From Mangifera indica (taxonomy: Eukaryota > Streptophyta > Magnoliopsida > Sapindales > Anacardiaceae): 64,000 bases of DNA. Made by a program: the position numbers and the translations under genes. The notes below the pieces were generated by a model that was not told where the DNA came from, did not search any database, and saw only the letters and a program-made list of their open reading frames with translations. Position 1 is the first letter of the stretch. The number at the start of each line of letters is the position of its first letter. Of this stretch, positions 1 through 10,162 are shown one piece after another. The DNA lies in NCBI RefSeq assembly GCF_011075055.1, contig NC_058146.1, positions 14,772,820 through 14,836,819 on the forward strand. The letters are read 5' to 3'.

Positions 1-756
1 AAAGAATTTGTATCCTCTACATCCGAGTTTTGACTAAATAATGCTATTTGCACAAACAAATATTAACTTTTTTATACAAACTGATGAGTTAATATGTGAT
101 TAGATGATGTGATTGTTTACTTTTTTTTCTTATTTCAAAATCATCTAATTACATATTATTACATCAATTTGTATGAATAAATTAGTATACTTATTTGTAT
201 TATAGAATATGAAAGGGGAATCTAATGTAAATACCATAAATGAGGTTTGATCATATTCATGGGGATTTCGTAAATTTTTCATTCCATAAATAGAAAATTC
301 GAAACAATTGGGATTTTTTTTTTAGATTGGATGCAATTACTAATTCATGATTTGACATTACAAAATGATAACTTCATTCTTGATCTTACGAAAATTTATG
401 TTCAACTCTATATATTCCTCTATCCATTGAGTACATTGAATTTAGGCCATATATTTTATGTTAATTATATCTTAGAGATAATTTAAGTGTCAAAATATGT
501 GCACCCAAACAATAACAAAGAGGGTATAGATTGAAAATTTGTGGACAATATATTAAGATTAAATTTCTAATTTATTTGTACAATTATTTTATCCTAAAAA
601 TTCTACACGTTTGACAAACAATATATTTTACTTTAAAATCATCAAAGCAGCCTTTAAAGTTATCGTGGATTATGATTTTTTTGTATTTTCTAACCATTAA
701 TTGGGAAATCAAATAGAAGATAAGGATATGGATTGCAGCAAAGACTCATACCCAAC
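1..756. other. AT-rich intergenic DNA
   Basis: No gene is supported here. Positions about 495-590 resemble the dispersed SINE-like repeat also found near 10.45-10.66 kb and 11.22-11.39 kb: they share a run beginning with caaacaataa, then a guided match through an atattaagattaaa-type block and an aatttatttg block. The remainder is simple AT-rich sequence. Confidence 0.5.
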
Positions 757-1274
757 GGCCAAATGACTGTTTAGCATCAAGGTTTGATAAAATGACAATT
801 CTCACCTCCCAACTTTTTTTATATTCCCAAAATCTCTTTTAAAATTTCTTTAATTTATACCCTTAATTTTTTTAAAATTAAGTTTGTTCTTCAAGCTTTT
901 GAAAAGGGAAAATTTAAAAAAAAAGGAAAAGAATATTTTCATTAACACGCAAGGTTTGATGAAATGACAAAACTCATCCCAAGCCTTTTTGTACTACAAA
1001 AAACTCTTTAAAAAATTTGTTAATACTCTTAATATTTCTAAAAACTATAATTTATCCCTCAAACTTAAAAAAAAAAGCCAAAAAAATAAGAGGAAAAGAA
1101 ATGGTATATAACAAGAAAAATTTTAAATTATATAAATCTATGTAAAATAATTTTTTTATTTTTTCACTTAAAGTAAGTGATTGCCGAAAATATATCATAT
1201 GTGGTAATATGACTATTTGAAACTTGTGAAAATTTATCATTTCAACACACCTTAAAGAAAATAGCCTTTTGACC
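757..1274. mobile_element. Mutator-like MITE, family GGCC, copy A (degenerate)
   Basis: The left end reads ggccaaatgact and the right end is its degenerate inverted complement (ccttttgacc). The typical subterminal motif aaggtttgataaaatgacaa follows the left end, and a second similar motif lies inside at about 951-970. The flanks atacccaac and atacctaat match at 7 of 9 positions, consistent with an aged 9-bp target-site duplication of Mutator type. No coding capacity. Confidence 0.7.
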
Positions 1275-1480
1275 ATACCTAATACCTAAATTCAATTTGA
1301 CACATTTATTTATTTTTGTTCATTTATGATTTGAAACCTAACTCACTTGTCTATTTAATTTGAATCTTGATTATCTTCTGTGTTGTCATAGCGATGGTGA
1401 TAGTTTTGGAGGAATTATGGCAACATTAAATGTCAAGGCTATCTAAGTTCAAATCTAATCTTTGTTAGTGTCGAGAAGCC

Positions 1481-1925
1481 AATTGGGCTTTTAGAGAATT
1501 CATTTCTTGTTGTCGGTAGTGAAAAGGAAGACTTTGGTCAATGCAAATCATGATGTCTGTATGGACTTGCTGAATCTTGAGGCGTAAAGCATCTATGGGT
1601 TTCATCATCAAATGAGTCTAAGAATCAAGTTTCTTTTCTATGCGCTGAGTAGTACTGTGTAGGGATTGAAGGACTTGATTCTAAGCTAAAGCATTCTGTG
1701 ATTGCTAATTGAGAACAAATTCGATAGGGCTAATTTTTTCAGGAGTGCCATCAAGTTTGATGGTTTGTGGATCTTTAATTTTCTAGACGTGGGTTGTGCA
1801 TTGAACTGGATTTGTAGTCTACTCCAAAGGAGGGAAATCAATAGGTTGAAACATCATAAAATCCGGAGCAACAGACATCGAAATAGAAGCCTTTTTTGGT
1901 TTCTAGCACCATTGAACTTTGGGCT
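1481..1925 (-). pseudogene. EPRV: linker/coiled-coil segment downstream of the movement protein (fragment)
   Basis: The region is broken in all frames. It carries charged and leucine-rich stretches on the minus strand and ends at 1481-1509 with codons for MNSLKAQLA, the same peptide found near the start of the coat-protein ORF at about 8.7 kb. I infer that it is the junction between the movement and coat regions of the viral polyprotein, cut where the circular genome was opened on integration. Confidence 0.6.
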
Positions 1926-3297
1926 TTCATCTTGGCACTTTTAAGGTAGCAAGTGACTTTGGAGAAGGAGGTGGAGAATGGTTAGAATCAGAAGAATTGT
2001 TGTCATCCCATCCAGTAGGAGGGATATAATATGAAGTATCTGCAAAAGGATTGCCTTTGCCATAATAAACAACATACTCAAAGCAACTAGAAGGTTCTCC
2101 AAGAAAATCATATCCAAGAACACCAGTTTTATACCTTTGCCAGAATAAACGTTGAGTATTTATTTTCTTTGAGCAAGGTGGTTGTGACTTTTATCGAGCT
2201 AACTTTTGGCAATTTTGAGCTAAAAAAGAATTAGCTTGTTTTATGCAGACAACACACTGACAATTTGAATTGGCTATATCATGAGGTTGGAGAAGATAAA
2301 TAGGTTTATCTTGAGGAGTAAAACCATAAATTTCATCTTGTGGCTCCTTTATATATGAAAACTGAGTAGGAAAACACAATAGGGGCTTTCCTGTTGATGA
2401 AGATGAGGCTGAATCAGAAGAGATTAAGAATCGTCCATTTGTAGAATGAGTGAACTGAGGATCTGTATACTGGAGGGGAGTAACTTCAGCAGTAGAGGTT
2501 TGAAGCTGTTCTTTAGGCATTTGCTTTGGGACTAGTCTACAATATGGTTTCTTGTCAGTATTGACGGTAAGGAAAATGGCATCATAGGTATTTTTAGGAG
2601 TAGTAATATCAAGAAAATGATTCTGCATGTGATAAGCAATCTGATAGTGTATTATTGCCATAAGAGTCTATCCTTGAGAAACTGCACCAGTAACCTAAAC
2701 TTGAAACTTGAGAGCATGACATAATAATGGATCATGAAGAGACATATAAAAATTTGGAAACAAAGTCACCATAACAGTGCCAACATTGAGAGTATTTTGG
2801 ACAGTGCCAAGATTAGCATGTCCAAAGTTAGAAAATCTTGTATCCAAAAGAGTGATTCGAGAGGTAATTGGAAGACCTTTTTGACCATGAAAAGTTAGAG
2901 CAAATCGGATAACACCAAAATGAAGGTGGGTGTATCCTTTAGAGATCCATTCTTGTGTGAAATGAGTAAGATATTCTAGGGTGACATACTATTCTACAGT
3001 AGTTGTAGACAATTGGTAACTATTGAAAGAAGTGCTTTGGACATACTCCTTAATTTTTACTATAGAAAGATTTATAAGAGTGTTAATCGTTTTGCGGAAA
3101 AAGGTTAAATGCTTTAAAAAATTGTGATAAGGATTAAGAAAAGTAAGGTTGGTGGTAAGAAGACGAGATTCATTGTCGAGATATTTGATCTCATACAAAC
3201 TATCCATCTTATAAGAAAAATGTTTAAAAAGAGATGCAATAGTAGGGGTAGACAAAATATGAGTTTCACTTTGAGGAGTGGGTGTTGTATAAGCCAT
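1926..3297 (-). pseudogene. EPRV: movement protein region
   Basis: The start is taken as the ATG at 3297, in a ccATGg context and about 65 bases downstream of the primer-binding site. Open blocks at 3297-2989 and 2661-2191, with a shifted block between them, read as a 30K-superfamily viral movement protein of the kind used to pass through plasmodesmata. Recognisable pieces include LHFGVIRFALTFHG, LPITSRITLLDTRF and HYQIAYHMQNH, which follow one another as in caulimovirid movement proteins. Stops at about 2990 and 2670 and at least one frameshift break it. A proline/serine-rich tail (about 2050-1940) leads to the coiled-coil segment. The family assignment rests on motif order and neighbours, not on an alignment. 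Confidence 0.72.
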
Positions 3298-3362
3298 GGT
3301 AAGGATTTGCTGAGTTAGGGCAAAAATCTTAATATCAAAAGGTAAAACTCTCAAAGTGTTAT

Positions 3363-3375
3363 GGCTTTGATACCA
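3363..3375 (-). promoter_or_regulatory. EPRV: tRNA-iMet-like primer-binding site
   Basis: The minus strand reads TGGTATCAAAGCC, one base away from the tRNA-Met complement TGGTATCAGAGCC that primes reverse transcription in plant pararetroviruses and many LTR elements. It lies between the TATA box and the movement-protein start, the position that defines nucleotide 1 of caulimovirid genomes. Confidence 0.8.
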
Positions 3376-4085
3376 TGGATAGGGTTGGGAGGCTAAAGTT
3401 CTTATGGTCTCAAACCTAATCCAAATATGTCGAGGAGGATGGTAATGAAACAAGTAACTAGAAATCCCAAACTATGACCCAGGTTAGCCAAACTCACAAA
3501 CAGACAGAGAAAGGTCCTTTTATGGGAATTAGGTACACTCAACTTAAACTCAACCTAACCTTTTATGGACTTGTGTTTGGACTACTCTGTTTTAAGGAAT
3601 AACCAACAAAACAAGTTCTAATGTACAAGATCCTTTTTAAAGGAAGTACAGAACATATTATCATCATGTTTGGTATGGTAAAAGAGGGGAGGCCTGAGAA
3701 TTTTACATAAGGATATGAAGAAGTTTGCCCTTGACTTAAGTGGGATTACTCAAAGAAAGACATAGTGAGAGAATGAGAATATTGTTGTTGAAAATAGATG
3801 ATCCCTTCGTGGAGAAGAGGAGCTTTATTTATAGAGAAGTAGTGATAATTACAACAAGGTGAGGTGGCCAGGACAACTGGAAAGTGGCTCACCTATAGTA
3901 CAAACATAATAATACAGAGACAAAGGCATATGGCCTGATAACATGCTTAAAAAGAAAAGTAATTATACAAGGGCATGTGGCCTTTACATTATTATAAGAG
4001 ACATACATAAAAAGTATCAAAGTGATAATTGAAAAGAAGTGGCATCAGTAGGGCCTTTCAAATAAGAAGTGGCTGACACTATGTC
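3376..4085 (-). promoter_or_regulatory. EPRV: large intergenic region with promoter
   Basis: This non-coding stretch lies between the ORF2-like region and the primer site. It holds a TATA box, CTATAAATAAAG on the minus strand (3834-3823), with a pyrimidine/purine-alternating stretch after it where transcription would start (about 3800). The same stretch contains AATAAA, which could serve as a poly(A) signal in a terminally redundant viral transcript. Upstream are several short imperfect repeats of a gtggc-containing motif (about 3850-4080). Transcription start and enhancer role are inferred. Confidence 0.6.
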
Positions 4086-5221
4086 TTTATCTTTGCTGAG
4101 TAAGGCATCAATGGCATCAAAATCGATATCCTTAATAGATTCTTCTTGGGAGAAGAAACATATAACATGGGATTGTTGACACGTAAGACTTTGTGCTTAA
4201 AATTGTGTGTGCATGTTTCTTAAGAGTAGAAAGCAAGATAGGAATCTTCTTGAAGATATTCATAAACCGATGAGTCCATGTCATAATAAGGATAGGTATA
4301 AGGTAGGGCATTTGGATGGATAGGAATATATGGTAATTCTCCATCAATAGGTGAAATCTGTTAACTGGAAAAAGATAGGTCTAGAGAAGCTTAAAGTGAG
4401 ATGTCCATTGCTTGAAAGTGACGTGAGGACAAGCAACGTGGAGCTTTATGCTTTGAATTGAGCTTTTCATAAAAGAGATCCTTTGCTTTGTTGATTTAGG
4501 TAATGTATGGGTTTGGATATAATTCCCAAGGAGCATCGTCAGTAAGTGTGGGCTAGACTTAATGTGGTATGATTGAATTGGCTTCTATAATGGATCGTTC
4601 CAAATTGTGATATTTCTGGGCATATTTCAGTTTGTCTTTTTGAAGATTGTAGGGAAGATGTACATACTTGTGAACCGTAGTCTTAGACAGTACATTCTTG
4701 TGGAACTTAAGGACTTGGGCCATGTGAGTGAAGAAGAGAATTGAGTATTGGGCTTTAGTTGATCTGTTGAAACTTTGATGTTCAAGTTAACATTGAAAAA
4801 ATATGCTTGTCCACCAGGGAAGATGGTAAAACCATTAGAGAAAAACTTGGAATGAAGTAAACTCTAGGTCAAAAGGTCCATGTTCAAGCTTGTAGAGCCA
4901 TGAAAGCATTTGGCTAACTGGAAATTCAATGGTTATGGTATATTTGGCAAGGAGATACCATAAAAACCAGAGAGAATTCCAAGTAAAGTCTCGAGGAATG
5001 TTTTTGATAGAAAAAAAAGTAATATAAGGAAAATCAAGGTGGACTCCAAGAGTGCCAAGGGTGAAAGAGCCAGTGTCTTGTATGGCAAGGTTCTGGTAAT
5101 GAAACATGAAATGTTTAAAGTTGTTGGTTTCGTCAAGAAGGAAAGTGTGAAAGATGGAAGGAAATTGTGGGGGTAAGTCAGATATACCTAGGGGTAAAAG
5201 AAGGTCATATTGGGTGACCAT
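4086..5221 (-). pseudogene. EPRV: second ORF region downstream of RNase H
   Basis: An open block of 128 codons (5221-4835) starts with MVTQYDLLLP and continues, after stops, in readable pieces down to about 4090 (for example YIPIHPNALPYTYPYYDMDS near 4.3 kb). I do not recognise a domain. Its place after RNase H and before the promoter matches the second ORF found in some lineages of endogenous caulimovirids (florendovirus/petuvirus-like layouts), whose function is unknown. It is aromatic- and proline-rich with no obvious signal peptide. A translational transactivator is possible but I see no motif for it. Confidence 0.5.
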
Positions 5222-5279
5222 AAGTAAGATGGTTAAAATGTGGATTAGAGAAGTGAGGATTTCTACGGGCTTTAATAGG

Positions 5280-5735
5280 GTAGTTTAGAGAGGAAATCAA
5301 GGACAATATTGTCTTTTCCTTTAATGTGTCGCATAATGAAGGATTAATTTGAAAACCATTAAATCCATCGAACAAGTTGTGGATGAGGAAGCTTTTTTGC
5401 TTTTGGCAACAACATTGAAGGGAAAGAAGTCATATCTAATTCAACAATGAAGCGATAACCACTGAGATAGAACTCAAATAGTTCAATGCCACATTTTACT
5501 ACCAAAATTTCTTTGAAGGTTGGGTGATAGTTTTGTTCAGCAAGCTTGAAATGTCCACTTTTATATCCACAAACGTGTCTGGTTCCTAAAATTTCTTCAA
5601 GAAGGATAATAGACCAAGAATTATTGCTTGCGTCAGTTTGGAGGATTTTAGTACCTGTGGATGGTATTTTGAGAGAGAGAAGTTTTGGAATAATAGCCTT
5701 GAGTTGTTTGATAAAAGAAGTCTGGGCCTTTGTCT
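5280..5735 (-). pseudogene. EPRV: RNase H domain
   Basis: On the minus strand, motifs in the order LQTDASN, CGYKSGHFK, FKEILVVKCGIE, FIVELDMTSFP, LPHPQLVRW and MRHIKGKDN..LDFLSKL are typical of caulimovirid RNase H, with the catalytic aspartates and glutamate partly visible (TDAS, KE, and the D after the KGKDN motif). At least one stop lies after LVRW. The domain directly follows the reverse transcriptase remnant, as in the viral polyprotein. Confidence 0.75.
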
Positions 5736-6500
5736 AAGAAGGAGGATTTTTCTTGAGCATATGGTTTAGAGTTTGAGTCAGCTTATTGAGTCGAGGAGCA
5801 AATTCAGAAACATAATTAACAATGCCTAAAAATTGCTGAACTTGTTTCATAGTAAGACTCTCGTCAGAAAAGTCTTGTAAATGAGTAGCAATATGTGGTT
5901 GAGGGACATAAGTGCCATTTGAAATCTTCATTCCTAAAAACTCAATGGAATCCATGCCAATTTGCATCTTTTTTTTTTTTTAAAGCAAAACGCCATAGTT
6001 CTTGACAAGATTATGGAATTGGATCAAAAGGTTGACATGTTCCTTTTTTGTATATGAGAACAATAAAATGTCATAAATATAGATGAGAGCATTATCTTGG
6101 ATTAGGCCAAAGATTATAGTCATGGCCTTTTGAAATAGTGATGAGGTAGTTTTGAGTCCAAATGGCATAATAGTTGACTGATAATGATAGCCTAGGAGAG
6201 TGAATGCAGTTTTAGGCCTAACTTCAGGTTGGATTCCTAACTGCCAGAATCTAGCTTTAAGGTCAAATTTGGATAAGACCATTGCTTGGGCCAATCGAGC
6301 AAAGAAATGTTATTTGTTGGGTATAAGGAACTTGTCATCTTGAAGAAAATCATTCAAGGGCTTATAGTTGATTACAAGCCTCATTTTTCCTCGTACTTGC
6401 TCAGCTCACTCATTGACATAAAAAGCAGCATAAGCCCATAAAGATTGAGTGGGTTCAATGAGTCCTCCTTGCTTTAATTAAGAAAGTTCTTGTTCAGCTT
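5736..6500 (-). pseudogene. EPRV: reverse transcriptase
   Basis: Open pieces at 6294-5980 and 5967-5734 carry reverse transcriptase motifs: MRLVINYKPLND (about 6.37 kb), LSKFDLKARFWQLGI, MPFGLKTTSSLFQKAM, and then YIYDILLFS at about 6.07 kb where caulimovirids have YIDDIL. The first catalytic aspartate is therefore Tyr, which should abolish polymerase activity. The connection segment with EFLGMKISNG and QFLGIVNYV follows. A poly-A/T tract at about 5.97 kb and a stop near 6.31 kb interrupt the frame. This is the part most useful for placing the virus phylogenetically. Confidence 0.85.
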
Positions 6501-6739
6501 GTTGTTGCAGGTAAGGATTTAAGCCATTATGACTGGCTTTGGTAGGATTGACATCCTCATTCTTTTTAAAGGGAAGAGTGATGAAAAATTCAGGGAGTTT
6601 CCATAATGGTTTGTCACACTTAAGCAAAAATTTGGAATGACTAGTTGCATATGATTATCAAACAATTTGTTGGCGAAAAGCATCGAAGGGGGCAATGGTA
6701 AAGTAATTGGGAATCTTGCTCCAGGAAATAAACTGCTAG

Positions 6740-7062
6740 GAATATTACAATCCATCAGAGCGAAGATTAATCCATTTATCCAAAAACGTCTGGATAAGAT
6801 GAAATCCAATGATAGTGTCTTTGCCATAGAGATCAGAGGCTAAGAATTTGTGGGAAATATTGATCGACAAAAATGGTTGGAGGATTATGGTTTTACTGAT
6901 AGCTTCTGTAGCAAAAACTTCACTATTGGTAACATGAAAATATTGTTTGAAAGGTTTCCAATAAGAAGGAGGAATCACTTTAGGTTTCAGAATTGAAGAT
7001 ACTACACTAGTATCAATGGGAGCAATGATCTTGATTGGCTTTTCATATTTGTGAATAAGCAA
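6740..7062 (-). pseudogene. EPRV: retropepsin-like aspartic protease
   Basis: The block 7062-6745 holds IIAPIDTSVVSSILKP, matching a pararetrovirus protease whose active site is normally D-T/S-G; here the glycine is replaced (DTS-V). Downstream, FLASDLYGKDTIIGFHLIQ resembles the conserved ILG-type hydrophobic segment of these proteases. It lies between the zinc knuckle and the reverse transcriptase, the expected polyprotein order, where it would release the viral proteins. A frameshift near 6.75 kb disconnects it from the polymerase. Confidence 0.68.
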
Positions 7063-7299
7063 CTTAAGTTCAACAAGAGGCTACTGATGGTGAAAATTGT
7101 GAGACGACATCATGACACCATAAAAGTTAAGAAGAGTATTATCAAGGGAAGTATCTGAATCAGTGTCAGATTCATACAAGATGAAATCCAAATTGGAGTG
7201 CTCAGAGTCAGTCTCAAAGTAAAGAGATTCAACATCATGTTTTTAAAGACTAGCAATATGAGAGAGTTGTTAGAGCTTCTTTTGGCTTTTATGCATAAG

Positions 7300-8116
7300 A
7301 CAATTTTTGGAGAAATGTCCTTTCTTTTTGCATATGAAACAATGATCATACTTTTTGAAGGTTTTCTTCTTTCTAAAAAATCTTTGTCTGTGGTGTCATG
7401 GCTTAAAATAATCTGACTTGCATCAGGATTTAAGATTATATTTCCAATGATGCTTTTTCTTAGAAGTAAGACAACTACAAAGTTTATCTCTAGAAGAATA
7501 TTTGATTTTTAGGTCAGGACGATCATAAGTTTTTCTCAAGGATTTGCCAAGTTTGTCCACATTGGTCAGGAATTTGGACTTATTACAGAGCATTTGGAGT
7601 TGATTTAAGATCGTCTAAAATGCAACCTTGGAATTTGAGAAATCTGAGGGATTCATTGCCCAAAGGTTTGGGAAATTGATTTAAATAGGCTTGCTTCAAG
7701 TTAGGATCATCAACTCCTTTGAGGATATAGAACCGAGCATGAGCCTTTTTGAAATATTTTTCTAGGTCCTTTGGATTAAAAGAACAACATTTGAGCTTGA
7801 AAAACTTTTCTCTTGCTTGATCAGCAATATGAACAGGACTTCAAAAAAATTCAACGTAAATATTATACATGAATTGATCAATATCAAGAAGTCGTAAGAG
7901 TTGAATCTATCTATACTGGGCTAATGCAATCCACCATTCCTTTAGATCACCAGTAAAATAGGATACAAATGAAGTAAGTACTTGCACAAGATTAGCACCA
8001 GGTTTTAACATCTCATTGTTGAGCCACCCAGTCATCTCATGAATTCTATTGCGGTATTGAAACACCGAAATATCATCAAAAGTAAAAATTTGAAATTTGG
8101 AATTAGTAGTAGACAC
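7300..8116 (-). pseudogene. EPRV: coat protein core and zinc knuckle
   Basis: Piece 8116-7907 contains MTGWLNNEM and LKEWWIALAQYR, and the next readable piece (about 7830-7600) has AREKFFKLKCCSFNPKDLEK, ARFYILKGVDDPNLKQAY and LNQFPKPLGNESLRFL, a sequence of motifs typical of caulimovirid coat proteins. At 7341-7300 an intact CX2CX4HX4C zinc knuckle reads CFICKKKGHFSKNC, which in these viruses binds pregenomic RNA. A basic stretch precedes it. Stops occur at about 7905 and 7845, so no full-length product is possible. Confidence 0.75.
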
Positions 8117-8236
8117 ATATTAAGAAGTTCCAGAAGTAGGCTCTGTCTCATGAGGGTTTGTAGGTTGATACTCCATTATGGATTCTTCTTCATCCCGGGG
8201 ATTTGAGGTTTGGCCATATTCATATACAAAAATCCA

Positions 8237-8737
8237 CTATGGGCTGGATGGATTAGATTGATGGGAATGAAGAGAATACTGATAAGAGGTAGAAAGGATG
8301 GATGTAGTGTTTGAACATGTATCATGTAAGGGGTGATTGCTCTTTTGGGCCATGAGATAATCACTGATAGGATTAGGAAAAATGGCTTGTTGGGAAGGAT
8401 AAGTGTCTATAGAAATAGGTTTGGAAATGACAATGGTTTTTCCTCGATCAGGAGGAGTAGGTGGTGTAGGAGTAACAGTTGGTTTAGGAACAGAATGAGT
8501 TCTTTTGGGTGGAGCTGAAGGATGCAATAATGAAAAGTTACCAAAAATGCTTTTGTATTTTTCAAAACCATTAAGATATCGGTTAGTATGGATTCGTTGA
8601 GCTTCTTTGGGAGGTAAGGAAGGAGGGGGTGTATTATAGAGTTGAAAGAGAATGGATGATGGACTGGCAATTTTGGGTCCCTGTTGGATCATGGTCTTTA
8701 AATAGGCTAATTGGGCTTTTAGAGAGTTCATTTCTTG
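8237..8737 (-). pseudogene. EPRV: N-terminal coat/polyprotein segment with coiled coil and Pro-rich region
   Basis: One open block carries a short heptad-like helix (KIKQEMNSLKAQLAYLKTMI) followed by a proline-rich basic region (HSVPKPTVTPTPPTPP). This resembles the linker ahead of caulimovirid coat proteins. The open frame itself extends to 8785, but sequence beyond 8737 is outside the block shared with the other end of the provirus and its leading residues are probably host-derived. A frameshift around 8.24 kb separates it from the coat core. Confidence 0.6.
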
Positions 8738-8785
8738 CTTGATTTTTGTTAAAATCTTACTTAAGGTTAGGGGTAGAACCATCAT

Positions 8786-9260
8786 TTATTAAACAAATTT
8801 AAAAATTTAAAGTTCTTTCACATTTTCCATTCCAGATTTAAAAATCTCATAATTTTCCCCTTATCCAAAGTTTGAAAAGTAACAATTTTTTTCTCTTCTC
8901 TCTGACGACAATTCATTATCAACTAGAGAAGGAGAGGACAACATACTATGAGGGAGAGGACGATTGACAGCTAATGATTGTGAATCGTTGCCAAAGAGAA
9001 GAGGAAAAAACTCTAGTGAGAAAATTGTTATTTTTCAAACTTTGGGTGGAAGGGGAAATTGTGAGATTTTTAAACTTGGAGAGAAAAATGTGATAAATTT
9101 TAATTTAAAATTTTTTTTTAGTAAATGATGATTTTGTTCTTAATTTTAACTAAGATTTTTAACAGAAATTGAGTCATGGGTGGGTACTTAGGTTTTAAAA
9201 ATTTTATGGGTGTGTATTTGTCTTTGAATTAAAACTTGGGTGGAAAATAGTCCTTTGGCC
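8786..9260. mobile_element. MITE family GGCC, copy B1, left end missing
   Basis: The right terminus (cttgggtggaaaatagtcct, then ttggcc) is clear at 9226-9260. The internal part shares aaaatctcataattttcccc and its inverted partner ggggaaattgtgagattttt with copies at 33.0 and 44.2 kb. The left terminus is not visible; the sequence runs directly into the end of the pararetrovirus. Confidence 0.6.
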
Positions 9261-9262
9261 TT

Positions 9263-10162
9263 TACCAAAGGACTATGTCCCACCCAAAGTTTGATGAAAA
9301 GACAAACATACACCCAAGGGAGATCAAAAACTCAAATACCCATCCAAGGTTTACTTCATTGCCACACACCCAAGAATTTTCTATTAGGGTTAAGGGAAAA
9401 AATGGTTATTTTATCAGTAATATTAAAATAAATAAAATATATTTCATTTTCCCTTTATTTGGAAAACTAACAATTTTTTTAGGATTAAATTTTGAAAAAT
9501 TCACTTTTCCTTCTAAGGTTCGATTTTCTAGTAAAACCCTTCCCTTTTTGGCAACTGACATTGTATGACCATCTCTTTCCCTTCTTCCGACCTTGTTTTT
9601 GTTGAAAAATAAGTCTTTACCTTAACAAAGATCAATCATCTTCATCCAGATGAATCGATGAGGTCATCGATTTTGCTTTGTCGGTTAGAATCAATGATCA
9701 CGTTTGGAACCATGGCCTAGAAGAAGACTGAAAGGTGATGAAAATGTGGCGGGATGTAGTTGATTCAATGGAAACATGTTGACCTTTGATTTGTCATTGG
9801 TTGGAGCTTTTTCACATGTTATTGGAGTCATCGGCGATGGCAAAGGAGAAGGGAGGACGAAGATAATGGTCATTGCTATTGCCATCGTTAAAGAAAAGAA
9901 AACCTAAGGATTTTTTTGGGGGTGGGAAGTCACTTTTCAAAGTTGAGATCTGGGGTGAAATGTCAATTTTCAAAAGCTAGGGGGAAGAATGAGATCAATT
10001 TATATATTTTTTAATAATATTATTGAAATAATAATTTTACCTTTATATTTAATAATAATTTTAATGGAAGTTTAGAGACTAGTGGGTATTTGGGTTTTTA
10101 AACTCCCATGGTTATGTTTTTGTCTTTTCACCAAACCTTGGGTGGAAAATAGTCCTTTGGCC
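9263..10162. mobile_element. MITE family GGCC, copy B2
   Basis: The left end is taCCAAAGGACTATgtcccac followed by aaagtttgatgaaaagacaa; the right end (10120-10162) is the inverted complement caccaaaccttgggtggaaa...tcctttggcc. Internal inverted arms match copy B1 and the copies at 33.0 and 44.2 kb. The element abuts copy B1 with only two bases between, so one element may have inserted at the terminus of the other. I see no convincing 9-bp target duplication. Confidence 0.7.

Larger units (their letters stand above)
1481..8737 (-). mobile_element. Endogenous pararetrovirus (Caulimoviridae-like), near unit length, circularly permuted
   Basis: Minus-strand remnants of a complete plant pararetrovirus set can be read: movement protein, coiled coil, coat protein with zinc knuckle, aspartic protease, reverse transcriptase, RNase H and a downstream second ORF region, plus a tRNA-Met-like primer site and a TATA box. 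There are no flanking LTRs and no integrase, as expected for Caulimoviridae and unlike Ty3 elements. The order on the minus strand starts inside the coat ORF at 8737 and runs through RNase H, ORF2, the intergenic region and the movement protein, ending in the same coiled-coil motif at 1481. A 29-bp block (1481-1509 and 8709-8737, one mismatch) is present at both ends, giving a unit of about 7.2 kb, the usual genome size of the family. Every ORF is broken by stops or frameshifts and the polymerase active site is altered, so this is a fossil. Confidence 0.88.

Noticed and set aside
1481..8737. Interpretation as a Ty3/gypsy retrotransposon
   Set aside because: No LTRs, no integrase; movement-protein-like region, coat/knuckle order and permuted ends fit Caulimoviridae.
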